A DNA stretch of 64,000 nucleotides from CAVPFA01 sp963703655 (GTDB taxonomy: Bacteria > Actinomycetota > Acidimicrobiia > Acidimicrobiales > Bog-793): NCBI GenBank assembly GCA_963703655.1, contig CAVPFA010000003.1, forward strand, positions 558,001-622,000, in the 5' to 3' direction. The number at the start of each line of letters is the position of its first letter. The stretch's first letter is position 1. The translations under genes and the position numbers were made by a program. The notes beneath the pieces were generated by a model, which saw only the letters and a program-made list of their open reading frames with translations, had not been told where the DNA came from and made no database searches. This document shows positions 1 through 8,626 of the stretch, in pieces.

Positions 1-1
1 A

Positions 2-1214
2 ACGCCCGGGCTCGTCAACGGTCATCGGCACCTGCTCTGCTGTCCGAAGGGTGCGCTCCCCGAAGGCCGCCAGACCCTGGAGGCCCTGCGAACGTTCACC
101 TACCCGTGCTTTGCCGCGCTGACCGAAGAACAGATGTACGCGTATGCACTGCATGCCACTGCCGAGATGATCCGCTTCGGCACGACGACGTTCGAGGAAC
201 CCGGCTGCAATCACCTCGAAGCGGTACTCGAAGCGCTCGCCACATCGGGGATCCGCTGCCGCGTCGGTCCCTGGACTTGGGACCAGCAGGGGCCATCCGG
301 TGGAGCCGACCTGCCTGACTGGCTGGTCATGGATGCCGACGCTGCCCTCGACCGTCTCGGTCGGGGCATCGAGACAGTCCGAGCCCTCGGCAATCCGCTG
401 ATCCGCGACGCTGTGACAATCGAAGGCGTCGGAACCTGCTCGGACGCCCTGACCCTCGGCGCCGCGAAGCTCGCCGAGGAGGCGGACTCCCTTGCCGTTC
501 TCCACAAGGCGACGAGCGAGCGCGAGGTTGCGCTGGAGCTCCAGGTGTTCGGCGAACGACCGGTCCAGCACATGCACTCGCTCGGAGCGCTTAACCCGTG
601 GGTCCTGCTCAACCACATGACCTCCCTCGACGAGTTCGAGGTCGACCTCGTCGCCGAGAGCGGCGCTCGCATCTCGCAGAACCCGAGCTCCGCGCTCGAA
701 ATTCGCCAAGGGCACTACACAGACCGGAAAGTGGCCCGAACTCCTGGCCGCTGGTGTCCCGATCGCACTCGGCACCGACGCCGAGAACGTCTCCAACCAC
801 CAGGACATCTGCCGCTCGATGCAGCTCGCCGCGCTGCTCCCACGAGACGCGCGGCGCGACCCTAACGCCGTCACCGCTGAGCAGGCTCTGGAGATGGCGA
901 CGATCAGTGGGGCAAAGGCGCTGCGCCTCGACGACCTGACGGGGTCGATCGAGCCCGGGAAGGAAGCGGACATCACGTGCTTCGACACCGAGGACTTCGA
1001 CTGGCGCCCCCTCCACAACCCGGTCGCCAACCTGGTCTACGGCTCGACGGGGCACTCAGTGCACACTGTCGTTGTGGCAGGTGAGGTGGTCCTCGACGCC
1101 AAGCACCTGACACGCGTCGACGAAGCGCAAGTCCGTGAGCGCGTCGAGCACATCGACCGTGAAGTCCTGGCGACCATCGGGATCGAGCCGGGCCCGAGCT
1201 GGCCGGTGCTGTGA
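2..1214 (+). CDS. TRZ/ATZ-type amidohydrolase (deaminase family), 5'-partial, frameshifted
   Basis: The gene runs in from the left edge, so its start is not visible. The first codons give PGLVNGHRHL, the metal-binding HxH strand of the amidohydrolase superfamily. SQNPSS and, after a frame change, IALGTDAENVSN supply the later SxNP and metal-Asp motifs. The frame changes near 698-703 by one surplus base in an A-run: removing it joins SSALE to FAKGTTQTGKWPELLAAG in one reading. The tail IEPGKEADITCFD is typical of cytosine/melamine/chlorohydrolase relatives, which hydrolyse C-N bonds on heterocycles. Its TGA overlaps the GTG of the ABC ATPase, so it belongs to the importer operon. The frameshift may be a sequencing error, since the same type occurs in ribosomal genes here. 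The substrate is not assigned. Confidence 0.8.
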
Positions 1215-2083
1215 GTCTCGGCTCGGAACGGTCAGATGCGAGGAAGCCGGAAACCGAGGCAGTTGTGGTGAGCGCTGTTGCGAGCCCGGACGCTCAGGCG
1301 CGGCGGAGCCCCGCAACGTCCGCGACACTGGGAGCGCCCAAATCGCCGCAGATCACCGTTCGCGGCGTGTCAAAGCGCTTCGGCGGGATTGTCGCGCTCC
1401 GGGGCGTCAACGTGACCATCGACCAGCACGAGAAGGTGGCCATCCTCGGTCCGAGCGGTTGCGGCAAGTCCACCCTCCTCCAGATCGTGGCCGGCCTGCT
1501 CGACCCCGATGCCGGCTCGCTCGACGTTGCCGGAGCGAGGTCGGCCAAGGACCGATTGGCGCGTTGCGCCATGATGCCGCAGCGCGATCTCCTGTTGCCA
1601 TGGCGCACGGCGCTCGACAACGCGTCGATCGCCCTCGAGAACCGCGGTAGCAGGCGCCGCGAGGCCCGCGAGCGAACTCGGCCGCTGTTCCAGCGGTTCG
1701 GGCTCGCGGGGTTTGAGGAGTTGAGCCCGGCCCAGCTTTCCGGCGGCATGCGCCAGCGCGTGAGCTTCATCCGGACGCTCATGGCCGAGAAGGACATTCT
1801 CCTCCTCGACGAGCCGTTCGGCGCCCTCGACTCGATAACCCGCGGGCAGATGCAGGAGTGGCTCCTCCGCGCGATGCAGGACGTCCCGCGGACCGTGCTC
1901 CTCGTCACCCATGACGTCGAGGAGGCGCTGCTGCTGGCCGATCGGGTCGTCGTCTTGTCGGCCCACCCCGGCAGGGTGCTCGAGGTGCTGGACTCGCGAG
2001 TGCAGGTGCAAGGATCACGCCGTGAGGTCGTGACCGACCCTGAAATTCGTGAAGCTCAGAGAGCGGGCGCTGGAGGCACTTGA
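1211..2083 (+). CDS. ABC importer ATP-binding protein, ThiZ/SsuB/TauB class
   Basis: This is the energising ATPase of an organic-substrate importer. Walker A GPSGCGKST lies at residues 80-88, the Q-loop Gln at 124 in MMPQRDLLLPW, the signature LSGGM at 176-180, Walker B ILLLDEP at 196-202 and the H-loop His at 234. The LLPW stretch after the Q-loop is characteristic of the nitrate/taurine/pyrimidine-precursor group. GTG at 1211 overlaps the upstream TGA by 4 bases. It adds a roughly 45-residue polar leader before the fold, so an in-frame GTG at 1268 is a possible alternative start. The permease starts directly after its stop. Confidence 0.92.
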   Translation: MSLGSERSDARKPETEAVVVSAVASPDAQARRSPATSATLGAPKSPQITVRGVSKRFGGIVALRGVNVTIDQHEKVAILGPSGCGKSTLLQIVAGLLDPDAGSLDVAGARSAKDRLARCAMMPQRDLLLPWRTALDNASIALENRGSRRREARERTRPLFQRFGLAGFEELSPAQLSGGMRQRVSFIRTLMAEKDILLLDEPFGALDSITRGQMQEWLLRAMQDVPRTVLLVTHDVEEALLLADRVVVLSAHPGRVLEVLDSRVQVQGSRREVVTDPEIREAQRAGAGGT

Positions 2084-2953
2084 ATGAGCTCGACGGGATT
2101 CGAGGTCCCGAACACCTTCGACGAAGGCAGCCCGCACGGGGACGTCGCGTTCGAGGACATCGTCGTCGAGCGCCGCTGGTCCCTGCTTCGAAGGCTCGGC
2201 TCCAACTACGGAGCCGCCGCGGTGGTCGTGGCGCTCATGGTCGTCGCGTGGCAGTTCATCGTGCACCTTGCCGGTCTTCCCGAGTACCTCATGCCCGTGC
2301 CGACGGAGGTTGCCAGGTCTCTCGGCGACGACTGGACCGCCATTCTCGGGTCGGCGACGCTCACAACTTTGAAGGAGGTGCTCATAGGCTTCGCCATCGC
2401 GACCGCTCTGGGCATCGGGATCGCCGTCATTCTCCACCTGTTCGGGCCGCTTCGGCGAGCGGTCTACCCGCTGCTCATCGCCTCCCAGACCGTCCCGGTC
2501 GTCGTGCTGGCGCCGATCCTCGTTGTGCTCTTCGGTTACGGGATCGTGCCGAAGCTCGTCATCGTCGCCTTGATCTGCTTCTTCCCGATCGTCGTCAACG
2601 GGCTTGACGGAATGCGCTCGGTGGACGACGACTACATCCGGATGATGCGGACGCTCGACGCCCGACGCTGGGCGATCTTCAGGCGTGTCGAGTTTCCGGC
2701 CGCGCTCCCGCTCATCTTCTCAGGGATGCGAATTGCCGCGACTTTCGCGTCGATCGGCGCCGTCTTCGGCGAGTGGGCCGGCTCCAACGTGGGCCTCGGC
2801 TACGTCATGCTCGAAGCCACGCCGAACCTTCAGACGGCGCGCATCTTCGCCGCGATCGTCATTCTGACGGTGATCTCGATCACTCTGTTCGGCGCCGTTT
2901 CGATCGCCGAACGGCTCATCGCGCCCTGGAGCCAACGGCGGACGTCGCGATAG
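2084..2953 (+). CDS. ABC importer permease, BPD_transp_1 family
   Basis: This inner-membrane permease pairs with the preceding ATPase. The 289-residue protein has a short cytoplasmic N-terminus and about six hydrophobic segments. The EAA-like coupling loop reads MRTLDARRWAIFRRVEFPAALP. The stretch ASQTVPVVVLAPILVVLFGYG is typical of ThiX/SsuC/TauC-type permeases. The ATG follows the ATPase stop with no gap, so translation is probably coupled. The substrate is set by the binding protein at 3061. Confidence 0.92.
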   Translation: MSSTGFEVPNTFDEGSPHGDVAFEDIVVERRWSLLRRLGSNYGAAAVVVALMVVAWQFIVHLAGLPEYLMPVPTEVARSLGDDWTAILGSATLTTLKEVLIGFAIATALGIGIAVILHLFGPLRRAVYPLLIASQTVPVVVLAPILVVLFGYGIVPKLVIVALICFFPIVVNGLDGMRSVDDDYIRMMRTLDARRWAIFRRVEFPAALPLIFSGMRIAATFASIGAVFGEWAGSNVGLGYVMLEATPNLQTARIFAAIVILTVISITLFGAVSIAERLIAPWSQRRTSR

Positions 2954-3060
2954 GGGGTGCGCGCTGGGGAACAAGGAGAGCACGGGCGCATGGGGAGGCT
3001 CCACCCATTCGCCTCCGAGCAGGCCATGGAGACAAGGATCAATCAAAGGAAAGGACTCTC

Positions 3061-4077
3061 ATGTCGCTGAGAATGAAGATGGCAATAGGCGCGATGTCAC
3101 TCGCGCTCGGGGGATCGCTCATCACGGCTAACAGCGCGACGGCGAGCGCTGCTCACAGCACAAAGTCGGTCGTAGTCGAGCTCGACTGGGTTCCGAACCC
3201 CGACCACACTTCGCTCTACTACGGGTTGGACAAGAACTTCTTCTCGAAAGCCGGACTGTCGGTCAGCCTGCAGGCTCCGTCGAATGCAGCGGACCCGATA
3301 AAGCTTGTTGGTCTGAACAAGGTCGACCTCGCGATCTCCTATGAGTCGGAGATGTTCTACGGCCAGCAGGAGGGCCTCCCGGTGGTCGCCGTCTCGACGA
3401 TCGTGCCCGTGCCACTCAACTCGCTCATCGTCACCCCGAAAGACCACGTCACCAAGCTCTCCCAGATGAAGGGCAAGTCGGTCGGCATCACGGGCATCCC
3501 GAGTGACTTCGCCATCTACCAGATGCTGCTGCGCTCGGCGCACCTGACCAGCAAGCAGGTCCAGACGGTGACCGTCGGCGAGAATCTCGTTCCGTCGATC
3601 TTGTCCGGGCGGGTCGATGCGATCGTCGGTGGCTATCGCAACGTCGAAGCGATCCAGATCGCCCAGGAGATGGGTAAGAAGCCGACCGTGTTCCCCGCCT
3701 CGGCGCTCGGAGTGCCCAACTACGCGGAGCTGGTGCTGGTTGCCAACCGCAACCGCCTGAAGAGCGACCCCGCCTACGCGGCGAAGGTCAAGAGCTTCAT
3801 TCGTGCGCTAACGGCAGCGACGACCGCCGCGATCGCGAACCCGAGCGGGGCGACCTCGATCATGGAGAAGGCCACCCAGTACACGACGCAGTTCCTCAAG
3901 GTGAGCGTTCCCTACACGCTGACGCTGATCAAGCCTGGCGCCGGGCAGAAGGTCGGCTGCATGAGCGAGGCTTCTTGGCAGAGCTTCGGAACGTGGATGA
4001 AATCGCAAAAGCTGATCACTGAAACGCCACACGCGGCGCCCCTGACTACCGACGCCTACCTGCCCTACAGCTGCTGA
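3061..4077 (+). CDS. ABC importer substrate-binding protein, NMT1/THI5-like
   Basis: This is an extracytoplasmic binding protein of 338 residues. A Sec signal (positively charged start, then GAMSLALGGSLITANSATA) precedes the mature part. The mature region VELDWVPNPDHTSLYYGLDKNFF matches the opening strand of NMT1/THI5 (ThiY-like) proteins, and VGITGIPSDFAIYQMLL and VDAIVGGYRNVE are typical later elements. Members bind pyrimidine precursors, riboflavin, sulfonates or other small organics, so the family alone does not fix the ligand. ATG at 3061 follows a strong AAAGGAAAGGA ribosome-binding site. A longer in-frame reading upstream overlaps the permease and is not supported. It is the last gene of the importer operon, followed by a hairpin. 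Confidence 0.9.
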   Translation: MSLRMKMAIGAMSLALGGSLITANSATASAAHSTKSVVVELDWVPNPDHTSLYYGLDKNFFSKAGLSVSLQAPSNAADPIKLVGLNKVDLAISYESEMFYGQQEGLPVVAVSTIVPVPLNSLIVTPKDHVTKLSQMKGKSVGITGIPSDFAIYQMLLRSAHLTSKQVQTVTVGENLVPSILSGRVDAIVGGYRNVEAIQIAQEMGKKPTVFPASALGVPNYAELVLVANRNRLKSDPAYAAKVKSFIRALTAATTAAIANPSGATSIMEKATQYTTQFLKVSVPYTLTLIKPGAGQKVGCMSEASWQSFGTWMKSQKLITETPHAAPLTTDAYLPYSC

Positions 4078-4085
4078 GCGTCCGA

Positions 4086-4123
4086 CCCAGGCGGCGCAGG
4101 CATCTATAGCCGCGCCGCCTGGG
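4086..4123 (+). terminator. terminator-like hairpin after the first importer
   Basis: A perfect 12-bp inverted repeat, CCCAGGCGGCGC at 4086-4097 with its complement at 4112-4123, encloses a 14-base loop. It lies 8 bases after the binding-protein stop and before an AT-rich promoter-like stretch. There is no T-run, as is common in high-GC actinobacteria, so intrinsic termination is inferred only from structure and place. Confidence 0.6.
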
Positions 4124-4155
4124 CGGCACAGCCGAGCCCACTCCTCGTAATACTA

Positions 4156-4180
4156 TTTGATGTACGATATCTGATATTAG
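4156..4180 (+). promoter_or_regulatory. AT-rich element shared with 10831-10855 (candidate operator or promoter)
   Basis: This 25-base AT-rich stretch sits 9 bases before the first M20 gene. It begins TTTGATGTACGATATC and ends GATATTAG. The 25 bases before the VOC gene match it at 16 positions with no gaps, including both ends (TTTG and ATATTAG). Such AT-rich islands are rare in this window. It could bind the GntR-family regulator at 11314 or be part of a promoter; neither is shown. Confidence 0.45.
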
Positions 4181-4189
4181 GACGGATTC

Positions 4190-5401
4190 ATGACTGTTCA
4201 TGTTGAGCACCGTGATCGCGCCGAGGCGGTGCTGGTATCTGTCGATCTCGCACGCGCGGTCGACCTCGTGCAGCAGGTGTGCCGGATCCCGAGCGTCCTC
4301 GGCGAGGAAGGGGAGCTGGCGGGGTTCCTCGCGTCCGCCATGAAGGACTCCGGATTCGAGGGCGTGAAGCTCCAGCCGGTGCTCCCCGATCGGCCGAACG
4401 CTATCGGCGAGCTCAGTTTCGGCGCCGGCAGGCGTGTCGTGCTCACCGGCCATCTCGACACCAAGCCCGTCTCCCACGGATGGCACAAGACCACACCGTT
4501 CTCGGGTGAGTTGATCGACGGAGCCGTCTACGGGCACGGCGTCATGGACATGAAGGCGGCTCTTGCCTGTCAGATCGTGGCCATGGAGGCCTTGCGCGAG
4601 GCGAATGTCCCTCTCGCAGGGACGCTCGCTATGGCCGCTGTCAGCGACCACATGGGCGACCAATCGGGCTCGATCGCCTACTTCGCCGAGCACGAAGCCG
4701 ACATGTGCGTGCTCGGCGAGCTGACGGACAACCAGGTCTGCCTCGGACACCGTGGCCGCTACTACTTTGACGTGACAACGCTCGGACGGTCGGGCCACAC
4801 CTGCCACAAGTACGACGCCGTGAACGCGAATGTGCTCGCCGCTCACGCGGTGCTCGCGCTCGACGCCTCCTGCTACAGGCCGAATCTCGACCCCGAAGTG
4901 TTGCGGCTGTTCGGGCCCGAGACGTTTGTCGTGCCCGGCCGCATCTACGGAGGGCTCCCTCCCGGCGGCCCCTCGATGATCCCCGACGAGTGCGTGATCA
5001 GGGTGGACTGCCGCCCGCAGCCAGGTGTCACGACCGAGGAAGTCCGAGCCGAGATAGACCGATGCCTGGCGGACGCGCGTCGGCACGACGAGCGCTTCCA
5101 GGCCGAGGTCTTGCTCGCCGACGTGAAGCCCGGCTATCTCGCGAGCCCGAGCTCCGAGGTCGTGTCGACGATGGTCGATGCCGTGCGCCTTGTGCGCGGA
5201 GGGGAACCGGAGCTCGTCACCGAGGACTGGCTCGGTGACACGGCGAGCTTTGGTGGCAAGGTTCCAACCGTGATCTTCGGCCCAGGCGGCCCTCCCGTCT
5301 ACTGCGCCGACGAGCATCTCCCGGTCGCGGACATCCACGAGGCTACGAAGGCCTACGCGGTGTTCGCAGCGCTCGCACTCGCCAAGGGGGAAGGGCGGTG
5401 A
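4190..5401 (+). CDS. M20-family metallohydrolase with altered catalytic motif
   Basis: The protein has 403 residues and the M20 (ArgE/DapE/deformylase) fold. Metal-site residues are visible: GHLDTKP (H88, D90), YGHGVMDMK (D120), GELT (E177) and YCADEH (H376). The usual DEE motif, which provides the general base and a bridging ligand, instead reads SDHMGD at 152-157, so both glutamates are missing. The dimerisation-domain His (RSGHT, H203) is present. Family members hydrolyse N-acyl or N-formyl amides; one relative, YlmB, deformylates a thiamine-derived pyrimidine. Its TGA overlaps the next GTG, making it the first gene of a six-gene coupled chain. An altered reaction or a changed substrate is inferred. 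Confidence 0.85.
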   Translation: MTVHVEHRDRAEAVLVSVDLARAVDLVQQVCRIPSVLGEEGELAGFLASAMKDSGFEGVKLQPVLPDRPNAIGELSFGAGRRVVLTGHLDTKPVSHGWHKTTPFSGELIDGAVYGHGVMDMKAALACQIVAMEALREANVPLAGTLAMAAVSDHMGDQSGSIAYFAEHEADMCVLGELTDNQVCLGHRGRYYFDVTTLGRSGHTCHKYDAVNANVLAAHAVLALDASCYRPNLDPEVLRLFGPETFVVPGRIYGGLPPGGPSMIPDECVIRVDCRPQPGVTTEEVRAEIDRCLADARRHDERFQAEVLLADVKPGYLASPSSEVVSTMVDAVRLVRGGEPELVTEDWLGDTASFGGKVPTVIFGPGGPPVYCADEHLPVADIHEATKAYAVFAALALAKGEGR

Positions 5402-5805
5402 GGCGAGTCCCGCGCGTCCTCCTGGCCAAGCCGGGCCTGGACGGGCACGACCGCGGGATCAAGGTCATTGCGATGGCGCTGCGCGACGCCGGAATCGAAG
5501 TCGTCTACCTGGGCCTGCGGTGCACCCCTGCCGAGATCGCCGCGTCGGCCATCGAGGAGGACGCCGACGTCGTCGGCATCTCCGTGCTCTCGGGCGCCCA
5601 CGTCCCTCTCGCCGAGCAGCTGATGGCGGCGATGAGGGCCGCTGGGTCGCGCGCGCCGGTCGTCGTCGGTGGCACCGTTCCCGAGGGCGACGCTCAGTTG
5701 TTGAAGGAGATGGGCGTCGTCGACGTGTTGCCAGTGGGGACCCCGCTCGATGAGGTCGTGTCACGAATCGTGGCAATTGCATCGGAGCCGGCCACGCTCC
5801 GATGA
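5398..5805 (+). CDS. B12-binding small subunit of an acyl-CoA mutase
   Basis: This 135-residue protein is a stand-alone cobalamin-binding domain. The cobalt-ligand motif DxHxxG is DGHDRG at residues 15-20. SVLSGAH and VVVGGTVPEGD form the later nucleotide-tail contacts. The opening VLLAKPGLDGHDRG is typical of the C-terminal domain of methylmalonyl-CoA mutase and of separate small subunits of isobutyryl-CoA-type mutases. The GTG start overlaps the M20 stop, and its TGA overlaps the ATG of the catalytic subunit. The two proteins should form one adenosylcobalamin enzyme. Confidence 0.93.
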   Translation: MRRVPRVLLAKPGLDGHDRGIKVIAMALRDAGIEVVYLGLRCTPAEIAASAIEEDADVVGISVLSGAHVPLAEQLMAAMRAAGSRAPVVVGGTVPEGDAQLLKEMGVVDVLPVGTPLDEVVSRIVAIASEPATLR

Positions 5806-7433
5806 GCGACCGCCTTGCCTACGACAAGGCGACGGCAGGCCTTCCTGAGGCGCGCACCGACTCGGGGATCGAGGTCCGGCCTCTCTACAGCTCGGATGAT
5901 CTTGCCGGAGGCGCGCCCGCGCTCGAGGAGCGGCTCGGCCTCCCTGGCCAGGCACCGTTCACGCGTGGACCGTACCCGTCGATGTACCGCGGCCAGCTCT
6001 GGACGATGCGCCAATTCGCCGGCTTCGGGTCGTCGGAGGAGACGAATGCGAGGTTCAAGTTCCTCCTTCGCCAGGGCCAGACGGCCCTCTCGGTGGCCTT
6101 CGACCTCCCGACGCAGCTCGGCTACGACTCCGACCATGAACTGGCCCGGCCGGAGGTCGGCCGCGTCGGCGTCGCGATCGACTGCGCGACGGACGTGCAC
6201 GAGCTCTTCGAAGGTCTCCCGCTCGAGGCGGTCTCGGTGAATTTCACGATCAACGCGACCGCCCCGATCATCCTCGCCATGTACCTGGTCGCCGCTGAGC
6301 GCCAGAACGTCTCGCAAGAGCGCCTCTCGGGGACGCTGCAGAACGACATATTGAAGGAGTTCCTCTCCCGCAAGCTGTTTGTATACCCGCCGGCGCCGTC
6401 CATGCGGCTCGCGGCTGACGTCGTCGAGTACGCAGCGGACCGCCTCCCTAGGTTCAACCCGATCTCGATCACCGGCTACCACGCCCGCGAGGCCGGCTGC
6501 GACGCCGTGCAGGAGCTCGGACTGACGATGGCCGACGCGATCGCCTACGCGGACGAGCTGGTCCGTCGCGGCCTGGACTTCGACGCTTTCGCGCCGCGAC
6601 TGTCGTTTCACTTCGCGACGACTCTCGACATGTTCGAGGAGGTTGCCAAGCTGCGGGCCGCCCGACGCCTCTGGCATTCCATCGCCACCGAGCGCTTCGG
6701 GGCGAGGGACCCCGCTTCGGCACGACTCCGTTTCTTCTCGGGGAACTCGGGCGCGACGCTGACGGCACAACAGCCGTACAACAACATCGTTCGCTCTACG
6801 ATCCAGTGCCTCGGCGCTGTCCTCGGCGGCGCCCAGTCGGTTCACGTCATGGGCTATGACGAGGCGTACGAGCTGCCGAGCGAGGAGGCGGTGACGCTCT
6901 CGTTGCGCACCCAGCAGATCATCGCCTTCGAGAGCGGAGTGACCCGCACCGCCGATCCGCTGGCCGGCTCGTACTACGTCGAGTGGCTGACCGACGAAGT
7001 GGAGCGACGCGCCCGGGAGGTCATGGACGCCGTGGAGCAGGTGGGTGGCGCCGTGGCTGCGCTCGAGGCCGGCGTCCCGCAGCGATGGATCGCGGAATCT
7101 GCCTACCGGCTCGAGCGGGAGATCTCCTCCGGTGCTCGGCCGAAGGTGGGAGTCAACCTGTACCAGGACGAGGGAGACCACAACGAGCTCAGGCTGTTCC
7201 ACCTCGACCCCCGCATCGCAGAGCGCCAGATCCGGCGTCTCGAGGCGCACAGAGCAGAGCGGGACGGGGGCAAGGTCGCCGTAGCCCTGCGCGGTCTGGC
7301 CGGCGACGTCTCGCGCCGCCGCAACGTCATTCCTGCCCTGATCGAGGCGTCGCGTGCGGGTGCAACGCTCGGCGAGATGTCGGAAGTGCTGCGCTGCGAG
7401 TTCGGCGAGTTCAAAGAGCCGAGCCTCTGGTGA
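5802..7433 (+). CDS. acyl-CoA mutase large subunit (methylmalonyl-CoA mutase superfamily, unusual active site)
   Basis: The 543-residue catalytic TIM-barrel subunit lacks a B12 domain, which is encoded just upstream. GPYPSMY, LSGTLQNDILKEF, SGYH-like TGYHAREAG, LTAQQPYNN and RTADPLAGSYYVE place it in the family. Aligned to Propionibacterium methylmalonyl-CoA mutase, Tyr89 is replaced by F72 (as in isobutyryl-CoA mutase), Arg207 is kept as R190 and His244 as H227. The HxQT segment is FSGN, so His328 is F312 and Gln330 is G314. This combination fits neither the methylmalonyl-, isobutyryl- nor 2-hydroxyisobutyryl-CoA enzymes I know, so the substrate is left open. It probably makes a 1,2-carbon shift on a carboxyl-bearing acyl-CoA. 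Four-base overlaps link it on both sides. Confidence 0.9.
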   Translation: MSDRLAYDKATAGLPEARTDSGIEVRPLYSSDDLAGGAPALEERLGLPGQAPFTRGPYPSMYRGQLWTMRQFAGFGSSEETNARFKFLLRQGQTALSVAFDLPTQLGYDSDHELARPEVGRVGVAIDCATDVHELFEGLPLEAVSVNFTINATAPIILAMYLVAAERQNVSQERLSGTLQNDILKEFLSRKLFVYPPAPSMRLAADVVEYAADRLPRFNPISITGYHAREAGCDAVQELGLTMADAIAYADELVRRGLDFDAFAPRLSFHFATTLDMFEEVAKLRAARRLWHSIATERFGARDPASARLRFFSGNSGATLTAQQPYNNIVRSTIQCLGAVLGGAQSVHVMGYDEAYELPSEEAVTLSLRTQQIIAFESGVTRTADPLAGSYYVEWLTDEVERRAREVMDAVEQVGGAVAALEAGVPQRWIAESAYRLEREISSGARPKVGVNLYQDEGDHNELRLFHLDPRIAERQIRRLEAHRAERDGGKVAVALRGLAGDVSRRRNVIPALIEASRAGATLGEMSEVLRCEFGEFKEPSLW

Positions 7434-8626
7434 CCAGACCTCTCGAGGGACTCAGCGTCGTGGACCTCACTCGATTTGTCGCCGGCTCCTACGCAACGAG
7501 CGTGCTCGCCGCCTTCGGAGCCGATGTCGTGAAGATCGAGCCGCCCGGCGGGGACCCCTACCGCCGGCAGGGCACGGAATGGTCGAACGGCGAATCGGTG
7601 CTGTTCATGTCGCTGAACGCCGGAAAGCGCAGCGTGGCGCTCGACTTCCGCACGCCGGCGGGGCGAGAGGTGCTCGACCGCCTCATCGCTCGCGCGGACT
7701 TCTTCGTCGAGAACGCGCGCCCCGGGAGTCTCACGCGGCACGGCCTCGACTGGGATTCGCTCCACGAGCGCTACCCCGCGCTCGTGGTCGGCTCGATCTC
7801 AGGCTACGGCGACGTCGGACCCGATGCGCGAAAGGGCGGTTTCGACCTCATCTTGCAGGCGGAGTCCGGGCTCATGAGCGTGACCGGCTCGAGCGAGGCG
7901 GGACCGGTCAAGGTTGGGGCGCCGCTCCTCGACGTCGGCGCGGGCCTCGCTTGCGCGCTCGGGCTGGTTGCCGCGCACCTCGAGCGGCTCTCGACCGGGT
8001 GCGGGCACCTCGTCTCGACGTCGCTGCTCGAGTTCGCCCTCGCCGGCCTGGGTACAGTTACGGCCGGGTACCTCGCCTCCGGTCTCCTACCGGGCCTTCT
8101 CGGTACCCACTCGCCTACTTTCGCCCCTTATGGGGGCTTTCGCGCAGCGGACGGCTGGATCGTGATGGCGGGTGCCGGGAGCGAGGAGCTCTGGCGACGC
8201 GCCTGCGAGGTGCTCGGAGCCGAGGGACTGATCGAGGACGAGCGCTTCTCGGACAACGCCAGCCGGGTGGCGCACCGGGACGAGCTCACCGCCGCCCTCG
8301 AGGCGATCCTCGTGCGCGAGCCGTCGAGGCACTGGCTCGAGCTGCTCGGAGCGGCCGGCGTTCCGGTTGCCGAAGTGCGTACCCTCGGAGAGGTCGTTCA
8401 AAGTGAGCAGGTAGCCGCGCTCGGCTCTTTGGAGCACCTTGCACACGATCGAGCCGGGGACACCGTCGTGGTGGCGCCGCCGGTCCGATTCGACAGGGCG
8501 TCGCTCGGCTACGGGTCGGCCGCGCCGGTGCTGGGCGCGGACACGGCCGAGGTGCTCGGCGAGCTCGGCATCTCCGAGAAGGAGATCGCCCGCCTGGTGA
8601 GCGAAGGGACGGCGGTGACGGCATGA
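7430..8626 (+). CDS. class III (CaiB/BaiF-type) CoA-transferase
   Basis: This 398-residue protein would activate a carboxylic acid by CoA transfer. LDFRTPAGREVL, ADVVKIEPPGGDPYR and KGGFDLILQAESG are family landmarks, and D139 in GGFDL is the expected catalytic aspartate that forms the acyl anhydride. The GTG at 7430 overlaps the mutase stop by 4 bases, and ATGA links it to the next M20 gene. Its place between the mutase and a hydrolase suggests it makes the acyl-CoA used by the mutase. The acid and the CoA donor are unknown. Confidence 0.92.
   Translation: MTRPLEGLSVVDLTRFVAGSYATSVLAAFGADVVKIEPPGGDPYRRQGTEWSNGESVLFMSLNAGKRSVALDFRTPAGREVLDRLIARADFFVENARPGSLTRHGLDWDSLHERYPALVVGSISGYGDVGPDARKGGFDLILQAESGLMSVTGSSEAGPVKVGAPLLDVGAGLACALGLVAAHLERLSTGCGHLVSTSLLEFALAGLGTVTAGYLASGLLPGLLGTHSPTFAPYGGFRAADGWIVMAGAGSEELWRRACEVLGAEGLIEDERFSDNASRVAHRDELTAALEAILVREPSRHWLELLGAAGVPVAEVRTLGEVVQSEQVAALGSLEHLAHDRAGDTVVVAPPVRFDRASLGYGSAAPVLGADTAEVLGELGISEKEIARLVSEGTAVTA

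Noticed and set aside
2773..3060. Longer N-terminus for the first binding protein
   Set aside because: It would overlap the permease and hide the signal peptide; ATG at 3061 has a strong ribosome-binding site.
4078..4189. TPP or cobalamin riboswitch before the mutase operon
   Set aside because: The gap is only 112 bases and the conserved cores were not found; the same holds for the gaps at 10795 and 18635.
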